DNA of 64,000 bases, taken from positions 558,001 to 622,000 of the forward strand of contig CAJNOJ010000027.1 in assembly GCA_905250025.1 (NCBI GenBank). The letters are read 5' to 3'. Position 1 is the stretch's first letter. Every line of letters begins with the position of its first letter. Origin of the DNA: Adineta ricciae. Taxonomy: Eukaryota > Rotifera > Eurotatoria > Adinetida > Adinetidae. Below the pieces are notes generated by a model. The model saw nothing but the letters and a program-made list of their open reading frames with translations. It was not told the origin of the DNA and made no database searches. Of the stretch, positions 10,774-23,316 are shown piece by piece. A program made the translations under genes and the position numbers.

Positions 10774-13700
10774 ATGAATCAATACGATTGTTTGAATAAA
10801 GCTCAACTGAGCTTCGAATACTTGCACACAAACTCAACTACACATACGTTTCTGTTCGGTGCATTAGCTGAACTAGTTGATAACTCAAGAGATGCCGGTG
10901 CCAAAAATCTGCATATTTATACGCACAACAATCCATCATTACGTGGAGGTTTCTATTTGGCGTTTCTAGATGATGGATGTGGAATGCACTACGGTAAGCT
11001 CAATCAAGTACACATCTTCGTATTCATCTGGATTTACTTAGACGATGTATTTAATGTCATTGTTTTCGGCAAATCTGCTAAACGACATACATTGGACTCG
11101 ACTCAAATTGGTCAATATGGTAATGGTTTGAAATCCGGTGCTATGCGTATTGCGAACGATTTTATATTATTTACAAAGAAAGATAATATTGGCACATGTC
11201 TGTTTCTCTCTCGAACGTTTCATCAAGAGGAACACATTCCACAGATCATGTGTCCGATGCCGTGTTTTGATTTAACAACTCGTCAACCAATTGAGAACAC
11301 AGACAATCAACAATTGAATGGCACACATACTTATACCTATGATAAGACAAAACATGAACTGGAAATGCATTTAATCACGAAATATTCTCCGTTCAAAACA
11401 GTCGATGATCTATTTAAACAGTTCGATTTGATCACTTCACCAACAGGCACACTGATTGTTCTCTATAATGTCAAATTATCGAACACCGGCGAAGCTGAAC
11501 TTGATATCAGAAGTGACCCATATGATATTGTGATAGACTCGAAAAACCGAAGAAATCTATTCGACGATGACGACGATAGGTAAATACATTGGAAGTGATC
11601 ATGAAAATTTTCTATTCCTGTCTCATATATCCCGGGCAGTGGGCTATCAATCGATTTCGATGGAATGAATGTTTGCTTTCCTTTGATGTTTAGTACACCG
11701 GCAGAGTATCGTTCACTTCGGGCGTACGTCTCCATACTTTATTACGATCCGCGTATGCATATCACTATTCAGCAACGTCGTGTCGTTACAAAGAAACTTC
11801 CACTAACATTATATAAACCTCGACAGTACCAATTCAAGTCCACGCGTTTCAAGACACGCTCAGAACAAGATATAAAACAATGTGAAAAAGACTTAGTGGC
11901 TTTAGATGAACGTATTCGCGAAGCAGACTCACAAGTTCATGATGCACAACAACGAATCGGGATGTCTACATCTGCTGATGATCGTTCACGTTTACGAAAA
12001 TTACAAATTCATGCAGCTGAATTAAAAGATCTTGCTAATCGATTACGCAATGGTCTTACAAGGAAAAAGTCTGAATTGAACACGACAAAAACGTTAACCT
12101 TCATCTTCGGATTGAACGTGCCGAATCGAGCAGCTGACGGAGTTTTTGTGTACAATTGTGGACGATTGATTAGAATGTATGAGAAAATTGGACAACAAAA
12201 TAAGAAAACTCTGTAAGTAATTGAATTTTCAAGAAATGATTTATCCAAAAGGCTGGTCTTATTAGATATTGTCGAGGAGTGATTGGCGTTGTTGACATTC
12301 CTTCGATTGTCCTTCAACCGACTCACAATAAACAGGCATTTGCTGATGAAAAAGAGTATCATTTCCTGCTAAAGAGTATGGGAGAATATATGCGACAGTA
12401 TTGGAGCGATGCAGGCATCGAACAACATGTGAAAGAGTTTTGGGAAGCTTATGGTGAGATTGATCGAAATGTTTGTGAATTATATTTGAATTGTCTTTCA
12501 AAAGGTTATCGAGATGATCAACTCGATCGATTGCCATCCAACGATCCAGAATCTACTAAGCGTCGGCAATTCGCAACCCCGACACTTATTCAATGTAATA
12601 AATGTTTCAAATGGCGACGTTTGCCTTACACTAGTGATGCGACAACATTAACGCAAGCACAGCCTGAATCATGGGAATGTTCAAATAATAGTGATCTTCT
12701 GAATAATTCGTATAGAATCTTACTTTTGAGTTACTTATTTAACTAAAATGTATTTTCAGTTGCTCAGCCAATGAAAAGTTGGAAGCCATACCCGAAGGTG
12801 AATTGAAACAAAAAACTTCAGAGACGAACAATCAAACTCGTGCTGCGACAACCAACCTTACCAAACGAATATCAAATGCAGAGATCTCCTCTACAACGAA
12901 TCATAACGTAAGCCAACATTTTCATTCACTTGTTATGGATTTGTACTCTGTGAAAACTTTAGACTTCCAAGCCGATAACACGTTCAAGCATTGCTCCAGT
13001 CAACTCAATTCTTGCACAAAAACGTGTTCTATCGACCGCATTTTCATCGGCATCAAATACGAAACGTAAAAAGAAGCCGAAACGGCAAATTCTGAACTCA
13101 TTGAAGCCTTACGATGCTACCAGTGACGATGACGAAACATCTTCATCTGAACAAGTGCGTATTCGGATATTAAGATACATAAAGATTCAAAATTCTGACT
13201 TTTAGCCATCTTATTCATATAACTCACAGATGCCTTTATCAGATTTCGTCACATCTACAAAAATAGAAGTCGTCGATGATGACAACAATAATAACATTGA
13301 AAATATTAATAAGAATGAAATAGTAACCGATGAACCACTTCCACCGCCAACCATTGGTGCACGTGTATGGGCAATGTATCAAGGCGCGCGTCGTCCCGGT
13401 CAAGTATTGAGTGTGAATGATAAACGTGAAATGTTTAAGATGCGTTTTGATGAATTTCCCACAGCGGAGTTCGATTATTCGTTCAGTTATAAATCATCTG
13501 CTTGGTCTTATATTGGTGCACCACCGTCACAACCATCCATCGAAATAGCTGCCAATGACAATGAGCCATTATGCACGATTGCAAAGAAATTCAAAGCTTT
13601 AATTAAAGTAAATTTCGACTTTTTTTTTGTTTTGGGCGAACGAAGACTGTTTCGTATTGTAGTTTATGCTACCACCAGATTGGGAATTAACACGTGAACA

Positions 13701-14069
13701 AATCACTTCTATGAGCTACGATGATCTTAGTCAATTCGATGTGACAATATTCATGCAATCCTATCGAGAAAAAATGACTAAGGTATAAAAGGAAACACTT
13801 TTCAACGGGTATCGAATTGCTCTTCTCTAATTGAAGATTGTTGAACAACGCAAAGCTGACGAAGCTCGTTGGCGAGAATCAGCGCAACGCTTGAAAACCG
13901 AAGTAACCGATTTACTCAATCTCTCCGGATTGGTTCGTATATAAAATTCCTTCTTCTTCTTTCTAATCTTCGATTTCGTTACTTCTAGTCTATACCAAAC
14001 GATTGTTCCATGGAAGATTTTCAAAATCTCATTCAAAGCTACACTGCTCAGTTAGAGAAATCCTCTTGA
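10774..14069 (+). CDS. MORC2: MORC2-type GHKL ATPase with CW zinc finger
   Basis: MORC2 is a nuclear ATPase for chromatin compaction and HUSH-dependent silencing. Exons: 10774-10993, 11042-11579, 11694-12212, 12266-12709, 12760-12907, 12963-13154, 13206-13607, 13663-13782, 13837-13932 and 13989-14069, giving 919 residues (human 1,032). The GHKL domain starts near residue 25: [11 protein letters not shown] with the Mg-binding Asn at 37, then DDGCGM at 66-71, then [14 protein letters not shown]. The S5-like part and coiled coil 1 follow ([16 protein letters not shown]). The CW zinc finger begins at about residue 536 ([18 protein letters not shown], then CSA across an intron). A basic nuclear segment (KRKKKPKRQ) precedes a chromo/Tudor-like region ([16 protein letters not shown]). 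The tail LLPPDW-like [13 protein letters not shown] and final coiled coil match MORC2 rather than MORC3/4. The T-rich upstream frame in the same phase was not used as the start. Confidence 0.95.
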
Positions 14070-14519
14070 TTTTCAGTGCATTTTCTATGTTTTTCCTTTT
14101 ATAAAGAATAGTATTTTGTATATAACGTTTGATACTGAGTACGGAGAGTAGACAATCAAACGGGGAAAACTGATCGAATGCTTAGATATGTTGATGGATA
14201 TATATATATATATCATTGTTGCTGTTATTTGTTTTTGTTTCTGTTGTTTTTCTTCATTGCATATTACTAGAACAGATGAAATGAGAAAAGAAGTGAAATG
14301 TTTTAGAAATAAATTCATAGATGAAAGAAATATAGCAGAGTTTTGAAAAACAATCATAACCTTCGCTTAGAAATATAACTGATCGGAGGAGTAATTTGTG
14401 TGTATTTTAATGATGTAAATAATAACAGACAATGCCAGTCTCAAATTTCTCAAACATCTAGTTGATGAAGTAAAAGAGAAAGGCGGACGAGTCTCGATTC
14501 TTCTCGTCATTGTTCTAAC
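14070..14519. other. Gap between MORC2 and the claudin-like gene
   Basis: A+T-rich noncoding DNA with a short (TA)n microsatellite at about 14198-14213. It probably holds the MORC2 3' UTR and the promoter of the next gene. No further gene signal was found. Confidence 0.55.
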
Positions 14520-14999
14520 ATGGGAGTGTTAACAAATCAAAAATTTGCCATTGATTTACTTATCTCGATCTTGATCACCTTTGTTCTCAGTACAAGTATC
14601 TTATCTATTTCAACAAATCATTGGAATGTTAACTACGAAAACTCTATCACAAATCGAACTGGTCTCTTCCAACAATGTTCAAACGCACTGTGTTGCAATA
14701 GAAAAGAACTAGACCGTCCAATAACATTACTAGTTCTATGCAGTATTATCCTTTTAACAATGAGTGCCCTATCATCATTTATATTAATGGCGACAACCAT
14801 GGAATACACAACTCGATGTTACATTCTCGTACCAATGACATTGTTTGGCGCTGGGATAACAATGACATTGGCATTGATTCAAATATTAGATCGATTAGAT
14901 TTAAATGGTTATTCGGGATATACATTTATCATAGACACACTGCTAACATATATTTTTGGAGGAATATCCCTTTTGCACGCTAATATGCACTATTTCTAA
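14520..14999 (+). CDS. Claudin/PMP22-like four-transmembrane protein
   Basis: A single-exon gene for a 159-residue tetraspan membrane protein. Hydrophobic segments lie at about residues 9-29, 68-92, 102-122 and 136-155. The first extracellular loop contains NHW near residue 38 and then TGLFQQCSNALCC, which resembles the W-GL(W/F)-C-C signature of the PMP22/EMP/claudin superfamily; the second Cys is doubled. That family forms septate or tight junctions or acts as accessory membrane subunits. Length is close to PMP22/EMP (about 160) and shorter than typical claudins (about 210). The start is the first ATG after a TTCTCGTC-rich leader and the stop is TAA... read as TAATTG at 14997-14999. Which subfamily it belongs to, and whether it sits in junctions, cannot be told from sequence. 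The lack of introns contrasts with the neighbours. Confidence 0.6.
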   Translation: MGVLTNQKFAIDLLISILITFVLSTSILSISTNHWNVNYENSITNRTGLFQQCSNALCCNRKELDRPITLLVLCSIILLTMSALSSFILMATTMEYTTRCYILVPMTLFGAGITMTLALIQILDRLDLNGYSGYTFIIDTLLTYIFGGISLLHANMHYF

Positions 15000-15097
15000 T
15001 TGAGCTTTTTTCAACAATAAAACTCGAAAACTTGATATCGAATCGTTATTAACAAAAAAAAACTGAACAATATATGCAGTCCAAAGATGATCTTTGA

Positions 15098-16498
15098 TTA
15101 CATTCTTGTCACATTTTGTACATCAACTTGGTATCGAGCTCGTACAATTTCTTCTTCGTCTTGTCCAATATGCATTTTCATAAGTTTACCATAGCCATGA
15201 TAGATCCATGTGCCAATCAGTGCACCAAATATTGGTCCAATACATGGAATCCAAAAGTAATAGTTGCCAACGGAGAAGACTTTTGATCCATAACCAGCAC
15301 AATAGGTGAAGAAACGTGGACCGAGGTCCCGTGCTGGATTGATCGGAAATCCACAATTATAACCTAAAGAAGAACGAATGCGATACTAGCTTTATTTATC
15401 TGCAACTGTTGCTTTTATTTACCAAAAGCAGCACCAATGGCGACAATGATGAAACCAACTGCAAGAGGAATTTGTGCATTAGCAACAAGTTTATTTCGTT
15501 TGTTTGATAATGCGCAAACGGCGATAAGTAACAGTGCTGTTGAAAGAACTTGATCAAAGAAGAGCGACAGCTGAGTGACACCTTGAGCAGGCAAAGTACC
15601 AAATATTCCAGCAGTTGCTTGTTCACCTGTTACTTGTCTTACACCTCCATCGAATTGTACGATAGCATTGTAATACGTTGCAAACACTAAAGCCGCGGCA
15701 ATGAATGCTCCAAGAAATTCTAAATCAAACGTATTTTCTTATCGTACATATCCAAGTCTGTCCGTCACTCACGTGATATTATATAGGTAACACATTGTAA
15801 TGGTGTAATGGAACGTAAACTTAACATGGCAATCGATACGGCGGGATTGATATGTGCGCCTGAAAAGAATCATGTATGTCACTTTCAATGATGCGTACCA
15901 TTGTAAATACCCGAGACTGGACCAGCGACGTAAACGGCAATCAATGCACCGAAACCGAAAGCGAAATTAACAGAAAGAAAATTGGAGAGCTTCCCACGTG
16001 ATAGAGTAAATTGTGCAACACCTGAACATCCAAATAGAACGAGAATGGCCGTGCCGAGTAACTCTGCTATACACTCTGCTAGAAGACGTATCCACGGTCG
16101 GAATCGGTGCGAAGCATCCAAAAGCATACTATCAGACTTCACTTGTTCAACTTTTACTAGAATGAAATGCAATATTCTTTAAGCAAATATTTGTCCGTGA
16201 CATCACAACTTGATTTCATTTATCCATCAAAAACTAAAGAAGAAAAAAAAGATATTTTATATTTACTTATTGCAACAGTTGCGTCCATTTTTGGAGGTTC
16301 AGCACTTTTCGACGATTCACTTTTACTTATACTCAATGACGAAGGACGTCGAGTACGCAGATCAATTGTTTCGTGAGTAGATAATTGATCTGCTTCGATA
16401 AGTGCATTTGCTTTATCATGAACAATATCTTCGTTGGGTGCAAGAAAAACTTCATCTTTTTCTTCACTATTGCGTTTATCTGGTAGAGCGTTCAACAT
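15098..16498 (-). CDS. Aquaglyceroporin
   Basis: A major-intrinsic-protein channel for water and glycerol in the plasma membrane. Minus-strand exons: 16267-16498, 15899-16156, 15773-15859, 15423-15719 and 15098-15363, about 379 residues. Six TM spans and two pore half-helices are visible. The first pore motif is GAHINPAVSIAM (about residue 166) and the second is GFPINPARDLGPRFF (about residue 300). The Asp directly after NPAR is the marker of glycerol-conducting aquaporins (GlpF/AQP3/7/9/10 type), so this is not a strict water channel. Residues 1-90 form an unusually long, Ser/Asp/Glu-rich cytoplasmic leader. The ATG at 16498 was chosen; the frame stays open upstream to 16630 but that part is hydrophobic and poorly exon-like. 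Which AQP subtype it matches is undetermined. Confidence 0.92.
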
Positions 16499-17335
16499 TT
16501 CAAATCGAAGTATAACTAGTAAAAGTCGACACCACTTATATATATAAATGCACAAAGAAACGATATAACTACTGAAGCATGAACCAATAGATAATGCGGG
16601 ATATGCAGATAAGCATAGCAGTGTGCTCATGGCCTCTTGTTGTTAATTGAACATTGGACAAAGGAAAGAGAGAGAGAGAGAGAAAATAAAGACGAGTTTG
16701 AATTCGATGAGCTTGACATCCGTGAATAGATGACAGAGCAGAGTTTGATTATCAATGTGCAAACAAGAAATCTGTTCTATGTCATCGTTTGTTCAGAACA
16801 TCAAATTGACCGATTGAACTTCAAATAATTTCCGTTCAACTCTTTTTTAACATTGACGAGCATGACACTCTGGTCTAGTTTCTTGCATAATATCCAATAA
16901 CCTATATAATGAAGGCAAAAGAGCAATACCACTGACTGTCATTCTCTTCTTGTTCTACATTTGCCATCATTTCGCCATTGAAAGTCAATGTCGGTTATGA
17001 AATTTTGTATCCAAGCGAATTAGTGGATCTTTCTTTTGGATTCACGGTAGTTTTGAGCGTATAATTATTGAAAATGAAGAAGATCAATCATTCATTCATG
17101 TTTATCAAAGAGTAATCCTTCTTTTTCACTGTAAAGAGAAATCAAGAGACTGTATACAAAAAAATAGGAGAAAATATCCAATGACAATGACAGAAATATA
17201 CATCGAAGAAACAATAAATAAGATCAGATATATAAACAAGATATAAAGTGTATTGTTTTTATGTGAGGATCGTTTGTGAACTATTCAACATGTAAAACCA
17301 TGTGAAAAAAACCATTGAATAAGTTTGTTTGAGTT
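16499..17335. other. Gap between the aquaglyceroporin 5' end and the TAF4 3' end
   Basis: Both flanking genes are on the minus strand, so this holds the aquaglyceroporin promoter and 5' UTR and the TAF4 3' UTR. A (GA)n run lies at about 16665-16683. No conserved coding segment was recognised. Confidence 0.55.
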
Positions 17336-19559
17336 CTAGGAAGCTTTATCAAGAGCTAAGTAGAGAAGCGACGATCGTTTTAATTGCTTATCGTCTTGCA
17401 TAAGCACGATTAAATCTTGAAGATTCGATTGACATTTCGATCGAGCGAGTCTCTAGAAAAGCATCGATGAATGTTCATAAATCCATAAGTAAAAACTCAA
17501 ACATACGGATTTTTTAATCGTACTGATTAGTTTCGATTGTGTCGACGAAATGTGCGCGTGTTGATTCATATTCTCTTCTAACTTACGTTTATTACCTTGG
17601 CCAGGAATAAGCATTGTTTCATCTTCGTCATGCTCTATCTATTCACAAAAGAAATTCTTTGCTTATTCCCTTGACAAAGAGTCAACTGGTATACCTGTAC
17701 GGAAAGACTCGCTCGTTGTTGAGAAATCGATCGAAGTTGTTCAATTAAACATTTCATTCTTTCTTCAGCGGCATGGGAGATTAGTGCAAGAACAGCATCA
17801 TCTTGAAATACCATGTTACCACCTTCCCATCGTTTTTCTTTTATTAAGTGATCTAACCGTCGACGAAGAGCAAGTGCAGAAAGAAATCGATCATCATGTG
17901 TAATATGACGAGTATGACGATCATCGGTAGTAGCCAATACTGTTGTTAATAAACTACTATTTCCCATAATATCATCGGATGAATCATCGTCAGTTCTAAA
18001 GCAGCAGAAGAATGAGTTGCTTTCATTTTCATTCAAACTCACTTCGTTATCGTTTTCGATTGCGAATGAATTTGCGATTGTTGCTGAAGCGATGGAATGG
18101 TAGTTAGTAAGGTTTTGGAGCCTGTACCAATTTCGGTTTTAATCGATTGATGGTTAACTGTGATAATCTGTGGTTGCTGAAGTGTTGTTGTTGCCGGTGA
18201 AAGAAATGTTCTCTGTAAGAGCGAATCGGATTGTTGAATAATTGTTTGAGTTATGGGTTGGATTTGTTGTTGACCAGTGAGAAGATTTGTATTCGATGAT
18301 GGAGAAACTGTTGCTACAAGTGGTCGAATACCTGTGATGCTCTACAAAAAATCGTTATATTTATATCAAGATGAATTAGTTCTACAAAGAAAGTTATTCA
18401 ACGAACTATTTGTGTGCGAGCTTGCTGCTGTTGTTGTTGTTGTTGACCAAGTAGCGAGGCTGTAGTACCGATTATTGTTTGGGGCGTTGATTGTTGTAGT
18501 AGATTGATCTTTTGTTGAGGTTGAACTGTCGTATATAATAGCGGTTGTTGCATACCTGAATTCGATTGTTGAGTTAGTAGAGATGGATTAACGACAACAC
18601 GAGACGTTGGTGTTGTTGCTGCTGCTGTGGTCATCATCGTAGAAGTATTACTTTTACTCGAGGGAAGATTTAGTTTTTCCAATAATTCAATTGTAATCGG
18701 TTGGCCGAACGTATTCTTAACCATTTGACGCATATAAGGTAATGCTAACTAAAATACACAGTAATAGTTAGTTAAATCAAAGACGAGTATTGAGAGAACT
18801 AACTTTAAAAAAAGGTACAAGTGATGTGTGTGGTTGGGATTTGTAGAGTGTATGTAATCGTTGAGTAAATGATTCAGGATCGATGGCACCGTCAAGAAGA
18901 TCTTGTATACAAGATCGTACCATGGGTAATTTTTCTGGTGCTTGTTTTTCGGCAAGTTTAAGTAAGGTTGTTAGAAATGTTCGACATTTACCAACAAAAT
19001 CATTGATTTGTGCTTCGGTAAACTTTGGTGTTTGTGGTGTTGCGACTGTTTGACGAACAATTGGTTGTGCAACTAATTTTGTGGGTAAAATTGATGTTTG
19101 TTGGGAAATACCGGGCGTCGATGGTTCTAATCGATGTAAAAGAATAGTACTTGTTCGAATGAGAAAATACTACTGGTCTTACCAGCCTTGATTGTTGGAG
19201 AATATTGAATTTTTGGTGATAATTGCGTTGCATTATTGGTCCAAACATTTTGTGATGTAAACTGATTCTGTTGATTAAGACGAACAATACCTGTCGACGC
19301 TGATATAGTTCCAGTGGGCATCGATTGTTGATGAATATACGTTCCGTTTGGTGTGCCTGCATGACGAATGTTTTGTGCTGTCATTGCAATATTATTTACA
19401 GTTAAATTATTGTTAACTGGTTGAGTAAATACTAATGTTGTCTGAAAAGATAAAAAGATGATTACAGAGGTTGATGGTTTTTTCCCGAAAATGACTTACT
19501 GGTGTAGGTAAAACTTGTACTTTTCCATTATTGGAAAATGGAGACGAAGATGATGCCAT
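17336..19559 (-). CDS. TAF4: TFIID subunit TAF4
   Basis: TAF4 is a scaffold of TFIID that pairs with TAF12 through a histone fold. Minus exons: 19500-19559, 19183-19441, 18804-19126, 18407-18748, 18043-18341, 17695-17995, 17507-17638 and 17336-17452, giving 610 residues. The first 140 residues are Gln/Asn/Thr-rich. The TAFH/NHR1 domain follows at about 143-226: INDFVGKCRTFLTTLLKLA, IQDLLDGAIDPESFTQRL, SLVPFFK across an intron to LALPYMRQMV. A second Gln-rich region runs to about residue 425, including an 8-Gln run. The C-terminal histone-fold-like half (about 428-610) has NSSLLTTVL, ALRRRLDHL, AVLALISHAAEERMKCLIEQL, EHDEDETM and the terminal helix with QDDKQLKRSSLLYLALDKA. Vertebrate TAF4 is about 1,085 residues; this one is compact, mainly in the Q-rich parts. 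Domain order makes the call firm. Confidence 0.94.
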
Positions 19560-20128
19560 GAACAAGAACTAAACGGAAGAAATGATTTGAAAACTCAGTT
19601 GATCCCGAGAATCAATAATCGAATAAGCATCAATGATTGAAAGAATCACTGATGCCTTGCAAAGTTGCAGTTATGGTTGTTTGAGAAAGATAACTATTTG
19701 TGTGCGTGCACTGCACATCGGACGACAATGGATGAAATTTAGCAACCAATAGAAAAACAATTTTTAATAGATGGCGCTGTTGGATGAAGCTCTCGGAGAC
19801 TTAGCCTAGTATGTTCAAGTGCAGATAAACTCTTACCGGTTACGGTTTGTACAAAATCACGAAATGAGTGCATGATTTAGCTAATTATAACAGAATTTTT
19901 TTTCGTGCGATCTGAATAATTAGAGATGATATTTGCTGCCGGCTAAACTAGCATGCAAAAAGTTCTTTCTTCTTTTCTTTTCTTTTCTTTGAGAAATAGT
20001 TTAGAAAATAAGACATTAATTAGTGAAAAATATTATCTTTTTTTAATGAAAGGTATTTATAACCATTGTATTCCTACAGTTTTCAAACTTATCTTTGTAA
20101 CTTGAAAACTTCTGCGTTGTAACAAACC
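19560..20128. promoter_or_regulatory. Divergent intergenic region between TAF4 and an orphan GPCR
   Basis: The two flanking genes point away from each other, so both promoters must lie in this 569-bp stretch. It contains a TTTTC pentanucleotide run at about 19969-19990 and no open frame worth noting. No specific promoter element could be assigned. Confidence 0.5.
19969..19990. repeat. (TTTTC)n pentanucleotide run
   Basis: About four TTTTC units in the divergent TAF4/GPCR intergenic region. Confidence 0.8.
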
Positions 20129-21184
20129 ATGTCTACACCTGAAACTTTGGACAATATTTCTCGCCAACTGAATATCTATGTTGGAACATGCATGTTTATT
20201 CTTGGTATTATCGGATGTGTTTGGAACATCCTTGTCTTTCGTCATTACTCTTTTCGTTTAAGTTCATGTTGCATCTACATGATATTTGGCTCATTTGCAA
20301 GTTTAGTTCAACTGTTGTTTGGTCTATTACCTCGAATACTATCCGATGGTTTTCTATTTGATCGGAACAGTACAAATATCGCTTGGTGTAAAATACGAAG
20401 CTATGTCGCATCTTGTGCATCGTTAATCGCTTTGTACTGTTTTGTTTGGTCGGGAATCGATCGATTCTTCTCGACATGTCAACAAATCAAATGGCGTTAT
20501 TTAACTTCGGTTTCCATTGCCAAGCAAATCTGTCTATTAACTATCATTCTATGGATGATATTTAACATTCCTACTCTGATCTATACGAGACCTCTGGCGA
20601 CAACGGGTACTTGTGCTAGTTCATCGTTCATATGGTCGCAGATTTCAGTTTACTGTTTGAATTTACTCTGCTATGGAACATTTCCATGGCTTTTGACAAG
20701 TATCTTTGGAATTTTAACACTGAAAAATCTTCGGCGGGTTCATCAACAACGCATCAATCCATTTCCTATACCGAAGCTCGTCCGCACAACATATCTCGAC
20801 CATCAACTAATTTCCATGGTACTTTTACAGATACTTCTCTCTATGATGTCATCAACACCGTTTTGTATTCGAATTATCTATGATAATCTAACTCAGACGG
20901 TTGTAAAAACTAAATATCGACGCGCACAAGAAGATCTCTGTATGCAAATTGTTTACTTAATGTTCTACCTCAATTATGTTTCGATGTTCTACGTGAATTA
21001 TATCTCATCAACGGTATTTCGACGATTATCGAAGAAAGTATTAACTAATTTATATGAAAAGGACGAGAATATCTCCAGAGGAGTGACAGTCATCAATCAT
21101 CAAAGAAGTTGCCTGGAAGGCGAAGCCCGGAAGGAAACAAAGATTTTTAGTACTTTTGGACCGAATACGACGTCAAGCGTCTAG
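20129..21184 (+). CDS. Intronless orphan 7-transmembrane receptor
   Basis: A 351-residue single-exon protein with seven hydrophobic spans at about residues 16-36, 45-67, 91-111, 132-152, 172-198, 232-254 and 274-296, the layout of a rhodopsin-class GPCR. N-terminal NIS could be glycosylated. TM3 ends in GIDRF, a DRY variant. A Cys near residue 87 (WCKIRSY) and one in loop 2 (TGTCASS) could form the usual disulfide. TM7 lacks NPxxY; it reads MFYVNYISSTVF, and the helix-8 region is basic (RRLSKKV). These features match the lineage-expanded peptide-receptor-like GPCRs often seen in rotifers, where ligands are unknown. No ligand is proposed. Both neighbours are unrelated genes; TAF4 is divergent upstream. 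The ATG at 20129 is the first in frame. Confidence 0.72.
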   Translation: MSTPETLDNISRQLNIYVGTCMFILGIIGCVWNILVFRHYSFRLSSCCIYMIFGSFASLVQLLFGLLPRILSDGFLFDRNSTNIAWCKIRSYVASCASLIALYCFVWSGIDRFFSTCQQIKWRYLTSVSIAKQICLLTIILWMIFNIPTLIYTRPLATTGTCASSSFIWSQISVYCLNLLCYGTFPWLLTSIFGILTLKNLRRVHQQRINPFPIPKLVRTTYLDHQLISMVLLQILLSMMSSTPFCIRIIYDNLTQTVVKTKYRRAQEDLCMQIVYLMFYLNYVSMFYVNYISSTVFRRLSKKVLTNLYEKDENISRGVTVINHQRSCLEGEARKETKIFSTFGPNTTSSV

Positions 21185-23316
21185 AACTTTTTTTTGCAGA
21201 AAAATAGCTTTATTTGTATTTCATTCACCAATGTATAGATGGAGTCAATTTTTGAACTAAATTATATAAAAGAAAGGATGCTGTAGGACAGACAGATGAT
21301 ATAAGATTTCGACTATATTCTATTGCCTTGTTCAATGACAAGTAATGAACGACACGCAATTTCTGCCGACGCGATACGAACCAACTGATACTACAATTTA
21401 AATAGATTCAGTTTTAACCTTGCTCATACCCATTAGTTTTGATCTTTAAAATAACAACCGCGAAGATTTAACGTGTTTAGGTATATTTAAACCATCACAT
21501 TCTCTTCTTACATCTGACAATCATACACTGCTTATTTAAATGAGAACCGTATAATCATCCTTTCCACTAATCATTGAAAACGTTCGTGTCTATTAATCAT
21601 TGGCTTCAGTTTTGCGATTTCTACACACTGTACCGATACATAAGAAGCATTCGTTTACGAAGTATATAGTCCTCTTGAAATATCCAACATAACAAGCACT
21701 ATCGAAATGAATTTCTATTTGAATATGCATATAACATGCTAGAATAAATCGAGTTACAATTGATGAGTTTTGATATGTATGTTTGCGATCATTTTTCGAT
21801 TGTAATACGAATATGTTTGAAATTAACTTTACATATCCCGAGGTAAAAATAACAACAACAACAACGAGATTCGTGTTTTTGCATAGTGAAGTTGTTAACA
21901 GGAACATGCGTGTGAATAAATTAGTTGAATGAAGCCTTTCAAACACCAGTGTGGAGTCCCCTCTATCGTTTTACGCTGAAGAAAGAATGCTTGACTCAAA
22001 TCCACATGACATGGTATTAACGATGACGCGTTTTGTCTCCCTTTCTCGCTGTCGATCCTGCCTCTTCTTCTTCTTCTTCGTCGTCTTCGTCGTCGTTCTA
22101 CAGTCACAATTTTTGTAGACGAAGAAAACTGACACATAAAAAAATGTAATGATTTATTCTTTTTACTTTTTTTATTACGTTCTCATCTTTCTCTTTACAA
22201 TCCGAGAGTCAGTTGTCTTAACACAGATTACTTTGATCTGTTGGAGTTTTTTTTTCTCCGGTCGTCATCGTCTTCATTTATATTATCTTTTTTTTAATCC
22301 ATGTTGTCCATTGGAAATAATCCTAATAACGGGTTTGATTTATCTTTACATATTTTCTGTTATCTACTTCTTGGCGGTTGGGTTTTTCTTGTTCTACTCC
22401 ATCTGCTCGGCTCCAGTTACGGGTAAGATAACACATTGTCAGTTTAATAAGAATGTGAAACTTTTTCAAACAGACATTCAAATACATTTTTTAAACATGT
22501 CCTTGATGCAATAGTGCGCGCATATAGATCTCACCTTTACCGATCGATCTCGATAACATTTCGAATGAATCATATAGAAAATAAATCATTCATTCAAACC
22601 ACGAATGTAAGTAAGGAAGTACATCGGTTGTAAAATATTCAATACATAAAATAAGATTATTAATCGAGATATGACGAATAGTCAGATCGATCTCACATAC
22701 AGAACTCGATATTACTCATTTCTCATAAGAAAAGGAACCCATATTTACTTAATGATGATATTGAGATGAAAAAAGGACATGTTTTTAGTTCCTCGACATG
22801 CACTGTACTCGATTGTCATGAGCGAAAAATGTAAAGAAATAATTCTCTATGTCTTCATTAACTTTCCTCCAGACTCTTGACGACGATGGAATTGAAATAC
22901 AAAAAAATGTTTTGAACACCGTACATAGTAGCGATATAAAATAAAAACTCACAGTCAAACGGTTGTCATAGGCAATTCTTTTTCCTTTTCTGCTCGGCAG
23001 TCTGAGGCACTGTTAGTAATGCGTTGCCACTTTCTTTTTGCATTATTTTTTTCTTATTTCTTTCTGTCATTTATTTTATTAAGAAATCGTTATTTTCTCT
23101 AGTTTTTTTTTTCTCTCTTTACTTCGTTCTTCAACTCAGTTTTACATTGAATCTCACCGACAATCAGCCATTCATTTTCTACTTCTGTCTCATCTCTATT
23201 TCTCCTACACACGTCCATGTCGTCATATTCATAGAACAAACTACAAATAATTCAGTTTCTACGACAGACGATGTGTCAATGAAACATTCATATTCGAGTG
23301 TTCGCAACAACCGGTC
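21185..23316. other. Two-kilobase noncoding region between the GPCR and GlcT genes
   Basis: A+T-rich with T-tracts. It includes an AAC-repeat near 21850-21866 and a TTC/GTC trinucleotide run at about 22062-22096, whose complement gives a spurious poly-Arg frame. Hydrophobic open frames at 22149-22514 and 23024-23380 come from poly-T composition. One of them ends beside a GTAAG at 22421, so a 5' noncoding or alternative exon of the glucosyltransferase is conceivable but unsupported. Nothing else was recognised. Confidence 0.5.
22062..22096. repeat. TTC/GTC trinucleotide run
   Basis: A CTTCTTC...TCGTCGTCTTCGTCGTCG tract in noncoding DNA upstream of the glucosyltransferase gene; the complement produces a poly-Arg frame that is not a gene. 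Confidence 0.85.

Noticed and set aside
21895-22137. Minus-strand frame with a poly-Arg run
   Set aside because: It comes from the TTC/GTC trinucleotide repeat and has no conserved flank or splice signals.
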